From Desulfobulbaceae bacterium (lineage in GTDB: Bacteria > Desulfobacterota > Desulfobulbia > Desulfobulbales > Desulfobulbaceae), in NCBI GenBank assembly GCA_003508005.1, contig DNUE01000050.1, positions 1-24,138 of the forward strand: a DNA stretch of 24,138 bases. The letters are read 5' to 3'. Positions within the stretch are counted from its first letter, which is position 1. Each line of letters opens with the position of its first letter. The translations under genes and the position numbers were made by a program. This document shows positions 16,820-23,822 of this stretch, one piece after another. The notes under the pieces are model-generated. The model searched no databases. It was not told the DNA's origin and was given only the letters and a program-made list of their open reading frames with translations.

Positions 16820-17162
16820 AGCCGCCGGACAAGTAAGCGGGTTCTTTGGAAAAATCATCGATTTGATCGCATCAACCAACCTTCCCCAGCAGATAGAGGA
16901 TGTGGATGCCGGTGGGCTGTTCACCAATCCCTGGTTCCTGGTGCCCCTTATTGCCATGATAGGCTGGAACATCTACAAGCAGGCGTTCAAGGAGATTATC
17001 CTTGTCCTGATCATTATCGGTGCCTGGTATCTGTCGGGAACGCACTACATGCAGACCCTGATCGTCAACGGTGAGCTGCAGATCGGCAAGATCCTGCCGG
17101 TTATGTTCGGCGGGGCGGCGGTGCTTGGTATTGTGATTTATATGTATTTTGGCCGGTCATAA
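16791..17162 (+). CDS. Small integral membrane protein, unknown function
   Basis: A 123-residue protein I do not recognise. The first 35 residues are polar (MPDATGAATEAAGQVSGFF) and lead into a short amphipathic stretch. Three hydrophobic segments follow at about residues 45-61, 66-84 and 100-120, the last ending in a tyrosine-rich YMYFGRS. No signal peptide or catalytic motif is visible. The start at 16791 has a good AAGGAG upstream and lies inside the last codons of the ThiC-family gene in a different frame. The two are therefore co-translated or at least cotranscribed. A frame extending further upstream to 16737 is less likely because it lacks this ribosome site. A transport or anchoring role cannot be argued from sequence. 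Confidence 0.75.
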   Translation: MPDATGAATEAAGQVSGFFGKIIDLIASTNLPQQIEDVDAGGLFTNPWFLVPLIAMIGWNIYKQAFKEIILVLIIIGAWYLSGTHYMQTLIVNGELQIGKILPVMFGGAAVLGIVIYMYFGRS

Positions 17163-17263
17163 ATTCCGGTTGCTGAAGGAGGTATTCTGCGGATAGAGGG
17201 GGGCGCCCCTGATCTGCTGCCGGAAATTGCTGCTCCAGCCCAGAGGGGTTTACGAGAACGCGC

Positions 17264-18385
17264 ATGGAATTCCGTAACGCCATATTTGTTGTCACTGAAG
17301 AACGGTTCTGCCCCATTTATAATGTGGGCGACGAATTTAACATCCAGAGGGATGCCCTGACCATTCCAGGGGTCAAGCCCACCTGCCTTCTCCTGGTTCG
17401 GCAGATCATGAGGATCACCGAAGGCCAGGAGTCAATGAAGAAGCATACCGTGTTCGGCACCCAGAAGGTTAAGTTTGAATGCGGCGGCTGCAGCGGCCTG
17501 ATCCGTTTTGAGTACAAGAAGGAGAAAGAGTTTGCCACCACGCAGATGAAAATGCTGGCGTTGGCGAAGAAACGTCGCGAGAGCGGTGAGTTGGACGAGT
17601 TCAGGGACATGCTCCGCACCTTTCCGGTTTTTGCCCCGCTCAGCGATAACGACATGTACGACCTCTTCATCCTGCTCCGCTTCAAGAAGTACGGGCCCGA
17701 TGAGCTGATTCTGCGAAAAGGGGATCCCGGTACCAATCTCTACATCATTCTAACCGGCATGGTGGAGGTTGTTGGCGACCGCGGCGAGAGTATATCCATG
17801 CTGGAATCGGGCGGGGTGTTCGGTGAAATGAGCCTGCTGACTGGTGCTCCGGTCGTGACTTCGGTTTACAGCCGCGCAGAGACCAAGCTGGCCGCCTTGA
17901 CCAGCAAGGATTTCAAGCATGTATTGCACAGGTACCCGGTCCTGCACGTCTTCTTCTATCGATTGCTCATCGACCGGGCCGGCAAGATCAGCAAGAAGCT
18001 GAGCACTGAGATTGGGGCGGGCATGACCGGTGATATTTCCGAGGTCCATGTGGTGGAACTGTTTCAGATGATCAATTCCAGCCAGAAGACCGGCACCGTC
18101 GAGCTCCACCTTCCGGGCGGCGATGCCGTTGTCCTTTTCAACGAGGGAGAGGTTGTCTCCGCAACCTATGGCGGGCTGGCGGGCAAGGATGCCCTGTTCA
18201 AGCTGCTCGGCGTCACCAGCGGGCAATTCAACTATACCCCCGGCATTCCTTCCAGCGCTATGGACAATGAGGTCATCGGCGGGTTCATGGGTCTGGTCAT
18301 GGAAGGGATGCAGCGGCTGGACGAGGGCGTCGAGCTGCCTGAGGATATGCAGCGGCCGGATACGGAGTCTGACCAATATTTTTAA
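17264..18385 (+). CDS. Cyclic-nucleotide-binding-fold/DUF4388 (PATAN-type) protein, copy 2
   Basis: A 373-residue paralogue of the protein at 2482-3570, with the same three parts. Residues 1-85 are an N-terminal domain (MEFRNAIFVVTEERFCPIYN) with an ECGGCSG knuckle at C73 and C76. Residues about 118-240 are a CNB beta-roll with GDPGTNLYIILTGMV and FGEMSL (186-191). Residues about 254-340 are the DUF4388 domain, starting MTGDISEVHVVELFQMI and containing SQKTGTVEL. The position normally held by the cyclic-nucleotide-binding arginine is valine (V197, in APVVTSV), so this copy also lacks that contact. No DNA-binding domain is present. The start is ATG at 17264, with a weak ribosome site. It follows the small membrane protein by about 100 bp on the same strand; co-regulation is possible but not shown. 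Confidence 0.85.
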   Translation: MEFRNAIFVVTEERFCPIYNVGDEFNIQRDALTIPGVKPTCLLLVRQIMRITEGQESMKKHTVFGTQKVKFECGGCSGLIRFEYKKEKEFATTQMKMLALAKKRRESGELDEFRDMLRTFPVFAPLSDNDMYDLFILLRFKKYGPDELILRKGDPGTNLYIILTGMVEVVGDRGESISMLESGGVFGEMSLLTGAPVVTSVYSRAETKLAALTSKDFKHVLHRYPVLHVFFYRLLIDRAGKISKKLSTEIGAGMTGDISEVHVVELFQMINSSQKTGTVELHLPGGDAVVLFNEGEVVSATYGGLAGKDALFKLLGVTSGQFNYTPGIPSSAMDNEVIGGFMGLVMEGMQRLDEGVELPEDMQRPDTESDQYF

Positions 18386-18409
18386 GCCTGACGGCAAAAA
18401 AAGTTCTTC

Positions 18410-18886
18410 TTAATAAGGTCGCTGTCCGTTCAGTGATGGCCAGCGGTGCATCACTTCCAGTGCTTCGTCTCTCAACATCTGAAGCGTGGGCATTGCCCTT
18501 TCCTCTGGCGGGAGGCATACCTCCCGGTAGATGTCGTCGTCGGCAAAATTGATGGCTGCCGCATCCTTTCTGGTGGCGGCAAAGCAAAGCCGGCCAATTC
18601 TGGCCCAATGGATGGCAGCTAGGCACATGGGGCACGGTTCGCAGTTCACGTAGATGGCACTCCCCTCCAGCCAGTAGCGGCCAATCCGGCGGCATGCGTC
18701 CCGAATGGCGACGATTTCCGCATGGGCGGTAGGGTCGTTTGTCGCCAAGACCCGGTTCCAGCCCGAACCGATCACCTTTCCGTCGAGGACAATCAGCGCC
18801 CCGAATGGCCCCCCGGCCCCAGCGTTCATCCCCTGTTCGGCCAGACGGATAGCCTGGCGCATGTACTCCTGGTCCCGGCCGGTCAT
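18410..18886 (-). CDS. Nucleoside/guanine deaminase-like protein (CDA fold)
   Basis: A 158-residue zinc-dependent deaminase of the cytidine-deaminase fold. The zinc site is H55-A-E57 (HAE, with E57 as proton shuttle) and C85-P-M-C88 (PCPMC). GGPFGALIV near the start, NDPTAHAEIVAIRDAC and the DDDIYREV stretch resemble Bacillus-type guanine deaminase (GuaD) more than the tRNA-adenosine deaminase TadA, so purine-base salvage (guanine to xanthine) is the likeliest role. TadA-like activity is not excluded. The ATG overlaps the fabB stop as ATGA, with GGAGAGGGG just upstream, so it is translated with fabB. A fatty-acid gene paired with purine salvage has no evident metabolic logic. Confidence 0.85.
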   Translation of the reverse strand: MTGRDQEYMRQAIRLAEQGMNAGAGGPFGALIVLDGKVIGSGWNRVLATNDPTAHAEIVAIRDACRRIGRYWLEGSAIYVNCEPCPMCLAAIHWARIGRLCFAATRKDAAAINFADDDIYREVCLPPEERAMPTLQMLRDEALEVMHRWPSLNGQRPY

Positions 18887-20109
18887 TTCCCCTCTCCGCC
18901 GGGCAAAGTTTGGAACACGAGGCAGGCATTGGTGCCGCCGAAGCCGTAGCTGTTGGACATGACCGTGGTCAGGCTGGTCCGGGTCAGCCGTGTGACAATG
19001 GGCATGTCCGCCGCCTGCGGATCAATGGTTTCGATGTTGGCCGAGGCGGCAATAAAACCGTGCTGCAGCATGAGCAGCGAATAGATGGCTTCGTGCACCC
19101 CGGCCGCGCCTAGGGAATGGCCGGAAAGCGACTTGGTGGAGCTGATCGGCGGAACCGCGCTGCCAAACACCTCCCGGATCGCCTGCAGTTCGACTATGTC
19201 GCCGAGAACGGTAGAGGTGCCGTGGGCATTGATATAATCAACCGGGGAGCGGACCGTTTCCAGGGCCAGCCTCATGCAGCGGACCGCTCCTTCGCCAGAC
19301 GGGGCGACGATCTGGTAGCCGTCGGCCGTAGCCCCATAGCCAACAACCTCGGCGTAGATCCTTGCGCCGCGGCGCAGGGCATGTTCCAGTTCTTCCAGGA
19401 CCACCACGCCCGCTCCGTTGGCCACAACGAAGCCGTCGCGGTCCACGTCATAGGGCCGCGAGGCCTTGGCCGGGGTGTCATTGAAGCTGGAAGAAAGGGC
19501 TCCCATGGCATCAAACATGCTGGTCTGAATCCAATGTTCCTCGTCGCTGCCGCCGGCGAAGACGATGTCCTGCTTTCCCAGCTGGATCTGTTCCGTGCCG
19601 GCGCCGATGCAGTGGGAGCCGGTGGCGCAGGCCGAGGAAATCGAGTAGCAGAGCCCCTTGATTTTGTACGGGGCGGTCAGGCAGGCGGAGACGGTGGAGC
19701 TCATGGTTCGCGGCACCATGAAAGGGCTGAGGCGCCGGATCCCCTTACTGCGGACGATATCAACTCCATCGACAACGTTGGCCGCCGATGTGCCCCCGGA
19801 ACCCATGATCAGGCCGGTGCGGGGATTCGACACTTCGGGTTCGGCGAGACCGGAATCGGTGACGGCCTGCTGCATGGCGATAAAGGCATAGGCCGCGGCG
19901 TCCCCCATGAAGCGCAGGTTTTTTTTGTCGACGTGTTCGGCGATATTGACCCTGGTGAAGGCGCCGATCCGGGAGCGCAGCTGAAGTTCCTCGTAGCCGG
20001 GTTGATAGGTGATGCCGGAACGTCCCGCAAGCAGAGAGGAGAGCACCTCCTGCGCGCTGTCGCCCAGCGGTGAGACGATGCCGAGCCCGGTGACGACTAC
20101 CCGTCGCAT
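18883..20109 (-). CDS. fabB: Beta-ketoacyl-ACP synthase I (FabB-type)
   Basis: A 408-residue elongating condensing enzyme of type II fatty-acid synthesis, joining malonyl-ACP to acyl-ACP. The Cys-His-His triad is intact: C161 in SISSACATGSHCIG, one histidine in NAHGTST and one in LSGHSLGAAG. The segments QIQLGKQDIVFAGG, VAPSGEGAVRCM and VQEAIYSLLML-like VHEAIYSLLML follow E. coli FabB closely, so it is KAS I rather than FabF. KAS I together with FabA usually makes unsaturated fatty acids; no fabA is visible here. The ATG at 20109 has AAGGAGA upstream and overlaps the end of the collapsed SDR frame by 13 bp. The downstream deaminase overlaps by 4 bp. It is the middle gene of a three-gene coupled unit. 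Confidence 0.93.
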   Translation of the reverse strand: MRRVVVTGLGIVSPLGDSAQEVLSSLLAGRSGITYQPGYEELQLRSRIGAFTRVNIAEHVDKKNLRFMGDAAAYAFIAMQQAVTDSGLAEPEVSNPRTGLIMGSGGTSAANVVDGVDIVRSKGIRRLSPFMVPRTMSSTVSACLTAPYKIKGLCYSISSACATGSHCIGAGTEQIQLGKQDIVFAGGSDEEHWIQTSMFDAMGALSSSFNDTPAKASRPYDVDRDGFVVANGAGVVVLEELEHALRRGARIYAEVVGYGATADGYQIVAPSGEGAVRCMRLALETVRSPVDYINAHGTSTVLGDIVELQAIREVFGSAVPPISSTKSLSGHSLGAAGVHEAIYSLLMLQHGFIAASANIETIDPQAADMPIVTRLTRTSLTTVMSNSYGFGGTNACLVFQTLPGGEGK

Positions 20110-20372
20110 CCTGTCATCTCCTTTTGCTGCTCGCGGTGCATGGCAAAGGGGGCCCAGCTCTGGCAGACCGGCATCTCTTCGATTTGTCTGCTCTCACGGA
20201 CATCGAGCCGGTAGGGGTGGATTTCAGCCTCAGGCAGCCTGGCCTGCAGCTCGCGCAGCCTTTCTTCTCTTCGGCCGCAGGCGATCAGCCGCCAGCCCTT
20301 GGCCGCGAACAGCTCGGAGCAGGCCCAGCCGAAGCCGGAGGTTGCCCCTGTAATGAGAATGGTCTGTTGCAT
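20097..20372 (-). pseudogene. Internally deleted YdfG-like short-chain dehydrogenase
   Basis: An open frame of 91 residues that is a full-length SDR missing its centre. Residues 1-58 are a clean NADP-binding SDR start: MQQTILITGATSGFGWACSE with the TGxxxGxG motif, then IACGRREERL and HPYRLDVRES. It then reads RQIEEM directly into PVCQSWAPFAMHRE, which matches the extreme C-terminus of E. coli YdfG (MMPVTQSYAGLNVHRQ). The matching N-terminal join point in YdfG is AAIEEM, so about 170 residues are lost in frame, including the catalytic Ser-Tyr-Lys region. The protein cannot be an active dehydrogenase. The frame is otherwise intact and overlaps the fabB start by 13 bp, so it may still serve translational coupling. 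The ATG at 20372 has only a weak ribosome site. A collapsed assembly is the alternative. Confidence 0.75.
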
Positions 20373-20789
20373 GGCAATGCTATTTTCTGAATTATCGCCG
20401 GAAACGCCCAAATCGCGATTCCGATGCCGGCCAGAGATGTATCACATTGAAAGCACAGCGGCTGATGGCCATAATTAGTGATTTTGGCACGACCATCATA
20501 ATTTCAAGGTAGGAAACCAAATTTATCTTGAAAAAACAATATATTTTCGGGAAAGTAGACATTGTCGGAATCGCGCAAAGGATCGTGGCGGCGTCGTCGA
20601 TCTCTGTAACCTATTGAAATCTCAGTGGTGGATGATCTGCGTTGTTTTTTTTGTCGAGATTGTCATGCAAGTCATCCAGCTGATGTTTATTGTGTTTTCA
20701 GAATGAACCAGGGATGGCGGTAACCTCACGCTGCCGGCTGCCGGTGCCTGAGGATATTCAAAGAGCACGAAAGACGAAGGAGACGGGCA
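20373..20789. other. Gene-free divergent region upstream of ferritin and the SDR-fabB unit
   Basis: About 417 bp with no supported gene. The middle (20480-20560) is AT-rich and a T8 run lies at 20645-20652. The T-run and following GTC box resemble the sequence at 12252-12270. An 11-bp inverted repeat flanks the AT-rich core. No Fur-box-like palindrome stood out ahead of ferritin. Confidence 0.5.
20414..20575. repeat. 11-bp perfect inverted repeat spanning 162 bp
   Basis: CGCGATTCCGA (20414-20424) and TCGGAATCGCG (20565-20575) are exact inverted copies separated by 140 bp of AT-rich DNA. They could be paired regulator sites or ends of a lost element. No flanking target duplication was noticed. 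Confidence 0.35.
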
Positions 20790-21305
20790 ATGCTGAAAGA
20801 AAAAATGGCAAAGGCGCTGAACGGGCAGATCAATGCGGAAATGTATTCGTCATATCTCTATCTGGCCATGGAGGCCTATTTCCAATCCATCAGCCTCAAG
20901 GGCTGCGCAGCGTGGATGCGGGCCCAGGTGCAGGAGGAGCTGTTCCACGGAATGAAATTCTATGATTATGTCTGCGAGCGGGGTGGCAAGGTGACCCTCG
21001 AGAGCATCGCCAAACCGGAAGCAGCCTGGAAATCCCCGCTGGCGGCCTTCAAGCAAATTCAGAAGCATGAAGAGCACGTGACCTCGCTGATCAACGGCCT
21101 GATGGAATTGGCCATGGCGGAAAGGGACCATGCCACCCAGAATTTCCTCCAATGGTTCGTGGCCGAGCAGGTCGAGGAGGAGGCCAGCGTCGGTGAGATT
21201 GTCGACAAGCTGAAGCTGATCAAGGAGGATACTTCGGGCCTGTTTTTTCTTGATGCCGAACTGGGCAAGCGGGTGTTTACCCCGCCGTCGGCCAAGGGCG
21301 AATAA
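20790..21305 (+). CDS. Ferritin (FtnA-type iron storage)
   Basis: A 171-residue four-helix protein that oxidises and stores iron inside a 24-subunit shell. The ferroxidase residues match E. coli FtnA at the same numbers: E17, E50, H53, E94, Q127 and E130 (NAEMYSS, EELFHG, HEEH, AEQVEEE). There is no heme-ligating methionine pattern of bacterioferritin. Length is normal and the frame intact. ATG at 20790 has GAAGGAGA upstream. In anaerobes it likely protects against oxygen exposure as well as buffering iron. It begins a plus-strand run with the HEAT-repeat protein 39 bp downstream. Regulation is not evident from the sequence. Confidence 0.95.
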   Translation: MLKEKMAKALNGQINAEMYSSYLYLAMEAYFQSISLKGCAAWMRAQVQEELFHGMKFYDYVCERGGKVTLESIAKPEAAWKSPLAAFKQIQKHEEHVTSLINGLMELAMAERDHATQNFLQWFVAEQVEEEASVGEIVDKLKLIKEDTSGLFFLDAELGKRVFTPPSAKGE

Positions 21306-21344
21306 CATTCCGGCCCTCCCGAATATTTCGCCGTTTGCCGCCCG

Positions 21345-22055
21345 ATGAGCAGCCGCCGTGTGAAGACCCGGGTCATTGATCTCCTGGCCGGGAGCGATGT
21401 TGACCGTATTCTTGCCGAGATGCGTTCCCTGCCGGCCAGGGATATCATCCATGCCCTTTTTTCGGCCATCTGCCGCCCCGAGGAGCCGCTGCGCTGGCAT
21501 GCGGTGCAGGCCATGGGCGAGAGTGTCGCCCGCCTCGCGGAGACCGACATGGAAGCGGCCAGGATCGTCATGCGCAGGCTGATATGGAGCCTGAATGAGG
21601 AATCGGCCGGCATCGGCTGGGGCGCGCCCGAGGCGATGGCGGAGATCATCTGTCACCATTCCGGTCTGGCTGGGGAATACGTGCACATGCTGATTTCCTA
21701 CATGCGCGGGGATGGGCCGGAACTTTTTCAGGACGGGAATTTTCTCGAACATGAGATGTTGCAGCGGGGGCTCCTGTGGGGCATCGGCCGGCTGGCTGAG
21801 GTCAGGCCGGAGATGTTGCGAGAGCGAGGGGTTGCGGCTGACCTGCTGCCCTATCTCGACTCGGACGACCACGCGGTCCGGGGACTGGCGGCCAGGGCGC
21901 TGGGCTTGCTCCACGCGGATGGAGCTGCGGGGGGCATTGCGCGGCTGGCCGGTGACAGTTTTCCTGTTTCGCTGTACGAGCAAGGAACGCTGCGGAAAGC
22001 GACCGTGGAAGAACTGGGCCGGGAAGCCCTGCAGCGTATCCAGGCGCGGAGGTGA
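21345..22055 (+). CDS. HEAT-repeat protein, DVU0298 family
   Basis: A 236-residue, mostly helical cytoplasmic protein. Helical pairs of HEAT type are visible, for example RWHAVQAMGESVARLAET, LQRGLLWGIGRLAEVRPEML and DDHAVRGLAARALGLLHADG. The central WGAPEAMAEIICHH and the overall layout match what I recall of the DVU0298 family, known from sulfate reducers and relatives. Function is unproven; HEAT proteins usually act as scaffolds. No signal peptide is seen. The start ATG at 21345 lacks a good Shine-Dalgarno sequence, so translation may be weak or linked to ferritin. The stop lies 4 bases before the ATG of the nitrilase/RfaE2 fusion, whose ribosome site overlaps this gene's end. Confidence 0.8.
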   Translation: MSSRRVKTRVIDLLAGSDVDRILAEMRSLPARDIIHALFSAICRPEEPLRWHAVQAMGESVARLAETDMEAARIVMRRLIWSLNEESAGIGWGAPEAMAEIICHHSGLAGEYVHMLISYMRGDGPELFQDGNFLEHEMLQRGLLWGIGRLAEVRPEMLRERGVAADLLPYLDSDDHAVRGLAARALGLLHADGAAGGIARLAGDSFPVSLYEQGTLRKATVEELGREALQRIQARR

Positions 22056-22059
22056 CCAG

Positions 22060-23334
22060 ATGTCCTCCCTGATTTTTCCCCGGGCCGGTTTCCTCCAGTT
22101 TGCCGTCGCCCTCGGCAATCCTGCCGCAAATCTGCGAAAGGCTTCCGGCATGCTGAAGGGGCTTGCCCCGCCACCGGACTCCCTCCTGCTTCTGCCTGAG
22201 TTGTGGGCTACCGGCTTCGATTATGCCCATGCAGCGCAACTGGCGGACGAAACCCCGGTGGTGCTGGAAGAGGTGAAGGGCCTTGCCGAAAGTCACGGCG
22301 TCTTTCTTGCCGGTTCCCTCCTGGAAAAGGTGGTCGGGGTGGAGGAAAGGCCGCTCCTGTTCAACACCATCTACCTGACTGGTCCATTGGGCGTGGTCGG
22401 TACCTACCGCAAGCAGCATCTCTTCGGGCTGTGGCAGGAGGATCTTTTTTTTACCACGGGCGGCTGTGCCGGCCCCATCCCCACTGGCCACGGGCAGGTG
22501 GCCGGGCTGGTCTGCTATGATCTCCGCTTCCCGGAGACTGCCCGCCGGCAGGTTTTTGCCGGGGCGCGGCTGCTCATGGTGTCGGCCCAGTGGCCACGGG
22601 TCAGGTTGGACCACTGGCGGATTCTTCTTCAGGCCCGGGCCATCGAGAACCAGGTGTTCATCGTTGCCGGTAACGGGTGTGGTGCCGGCGGCCCCCATGA
22701 GCTCTGCGGCCACTCAATGGTCTTAGGTCCGGACGGCAGGGTGCTGGCCGAGGCAGGAGAGGGGGAGGAAGCACAGTGCATTGATCTTCAGGCCGGCGAC
22801 CTGGACCAGTCCCGCAGCCGGTTTTGTTCAGTTGGCGAACGACCTTTCCTGAGCAGCAACGGGGACAAGATTGTCACTCTGGCCGAACTGACCGCTCGGT
22901 TGCGGTGCATCCGCCGGCAGGGAAGCAGGGTGGCGTTCACCAACGGCTGCTTTGATATCCTGCACAGCGGCCACGTCGCCTATCTGGAGCAGGCGAGGAG
23001 GGCTGCGGATTGTTTGGTAGTCGGGCTCAACAGCGATGTCTCGGTTCGCGGGTTGAAAGGTGCAGGCAGGCCGATCAACCGCGAGGAGGACCGCGCCCGG
23101 GTCCTGGCCGCCTTGGGCTGCGTCGATTTTGTGGTAATATTTGGCGAGGAGACGCCCCTTGAGTTGATCCGCGCCATCCTGCCCGATGTGCTGGTAAAGG
23201 GCGCGGATTGGCCTGAGGAACAGATAGTGGGCGGTGTCGAGGTCAAGGCAGCCGGAGGGAGGGTGCTGAGGATCCCCTTCGAGCATGATATCTCCACCTC
23301 CGGGATCATCTCGCGGCTTACCAATCGGGGATAG
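22060..23334 (+). CDS. Fusion: nitrilase-superfamily amidohydrolase + RfaE2-like heptose-1-P adenylyltransferase
   Basis: A 424-residue protein with two complete enzyme domains. Residues 1-265 are a carbon-nitrogen hydrolase closest to omega-amidase/YafV types, with the catalytic triad E47 (PELWATGFD), K118 (YRKQHLFG) and C152 (GLVCYDLRFPE). Residues about 270-424 are a cytidylyltransferase-fold domain like RfaE2/HldE C-terminal half, with FTNGCFDILHSGH (H302, H305), GLNSDVSVRGLKG, RPINREEDRA and PDVLVKGADW, plus HDISTSGII at the end. RfaE2 attaches AMP to D-glycero-beta-D-manno-heptose-1-phosphate for LPS core synthesis; this activity is inferred from motifs. The ATG at 22060 follows GGAGGTGA and a 4-base gap from the DVU0298 gene. 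There is no stop or frameshift between the domains, so this is one chain. No other heptose or LPS gene is in view. Confidence 0.88.
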   Translation: MSSLIFPRAGFLQFAVALGNPAANLRKASGMLKGLAPPPDSLLLLPELWATGFDYAHAAQLADETPVVLEEVKGLAESHGVFLAGSLLEKVVGVEERPLLFNTIYLTGPLGVVGTYRKQHLFGLWQEDLFFTTGGCAGPIPTGHGQVAGLVCYDLRFPETARRQVFAGARLLMVSAQWPRVRLDHWRILLQARAIENQVFIVAGNGCGAGGPHELCGHSMVLGPDGRVLAEAGEGEEAQCIDLQAGDLDQSRSRFCSVGERPFLSSNGDKIVTLAELTARLRCIRRQGSRVAFTNGCFDILHSGHVAYLEQARRAADCLVVGLNSDVSVRGLKGAGRPINREEDRARVLAALGCVDFVVIFGEETPLELIRAILPDVLVKGADWPEEQIVGGVEVKAAGGRVLRIPFEHDISTSGIISRLTNRG

Positions 23335-23544
23335 GAAGTCAAATTGCCCCTGCAGCTGGCGGCAGGCCCGTTAAGGTTCATTTGCACCGGAGGGAATCAT
23401 TGCATTTCCTGCCGATCGTCTGTTCAAGAAACCAAAGGAAAGGGCATCCGTCGCCGCCGCCGTTGCTCTGCTGCTTCGGCGAACTGCCCTGCGCTCTTCG
23501 AACAGGCGCTCTCAAAATTTATTTACAGCGGAACGGGGGAAAAG

Positions 23545-23739
23545 ATGACCACGGTAAAAATCAGCGGCATGCGCTGTCAGCACTGTGTGGCCTCGGTGAG
23601 CAAAGCCCTGCAGGCGATCAAAGGGGTTTCGCAGGTGCAGGTGGACCTGGCCAAGGGCGAGGCCAGCTTTGAGGGGGAGGTGTCTCTGGCTGCGGTGAAG
23701 GAGGCGATCGCCAGGATCGGCTTCGAGGTGGTTGATTAG
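23545..23739 (+). CDS. CopZ-like heavy-metal-associated domain protein
   Basis: A 64-residue metallochaperone of the ferredoxin-like HMA fold. The metal-binding motif is GMRCQHC (M9, C11, C14), and the residue pattern AIKGVSQVQVDLAKGEASFE and EAIARIGFEVVD is typical. It probably carries Cu(I), though Hg or other soft metals cannot be excluded. The start has GGGGGA upstream. No copper ATPase is adjacent. It lies about 210 bp downstream of the fusion gene, in a gap with nothing else recognisable. It is followed at once by the G-rich palindrome. Confidence 0.88.
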   Translation: MTTVKISGMRCQHCVASVSKALQAIKGVSQVQVDLAKGEASFEGEVSLAAVKEAIARIGFEVVD

Positions 23740-23742
23740 GAA

Positions 23743-23822
23743 GGGGTTTAGGGTGTTTAGGAATTTAAGGTGTTTGTGATCCCGACTCCTTGAATTCCCT
23801 AACCCCCTAACCCCCTAACCCC
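23743..23822. repeat. Palindromic TTAGGGGG-type repeat (G-quadruplex motif) at aspS 3' end
   Basis: The left arm (23743-23770) is an imperfect inverted copy of the right arm (23788-23822), with a 17-base spacer. The right arm contains tandem CCCCCTAA units. On the minus strand this reads as four runs of 3-5 G separated by TTA, a full G-quadruplex pattern, directly after the aspS stop. It lies between the convergent CopZ-like and aspS genes and may act as a two-way transcription stop. No T-run is present. Confidence 0.75.

Noticed and set aside
17176..17183. Very strong AAGGAGGT Shine-Dalgarno sequence in the gap before CNB-DUF4388 copy 2
   Set aside because: No ATG, GTG or TTG follows at a workable distance; probably chance or a decayed start.
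20480..20505. Sigma-54 promoter upstream of ferritin (TTGGCACG present)
   Set aside because: The -12 GC element is absent at the required spacing.
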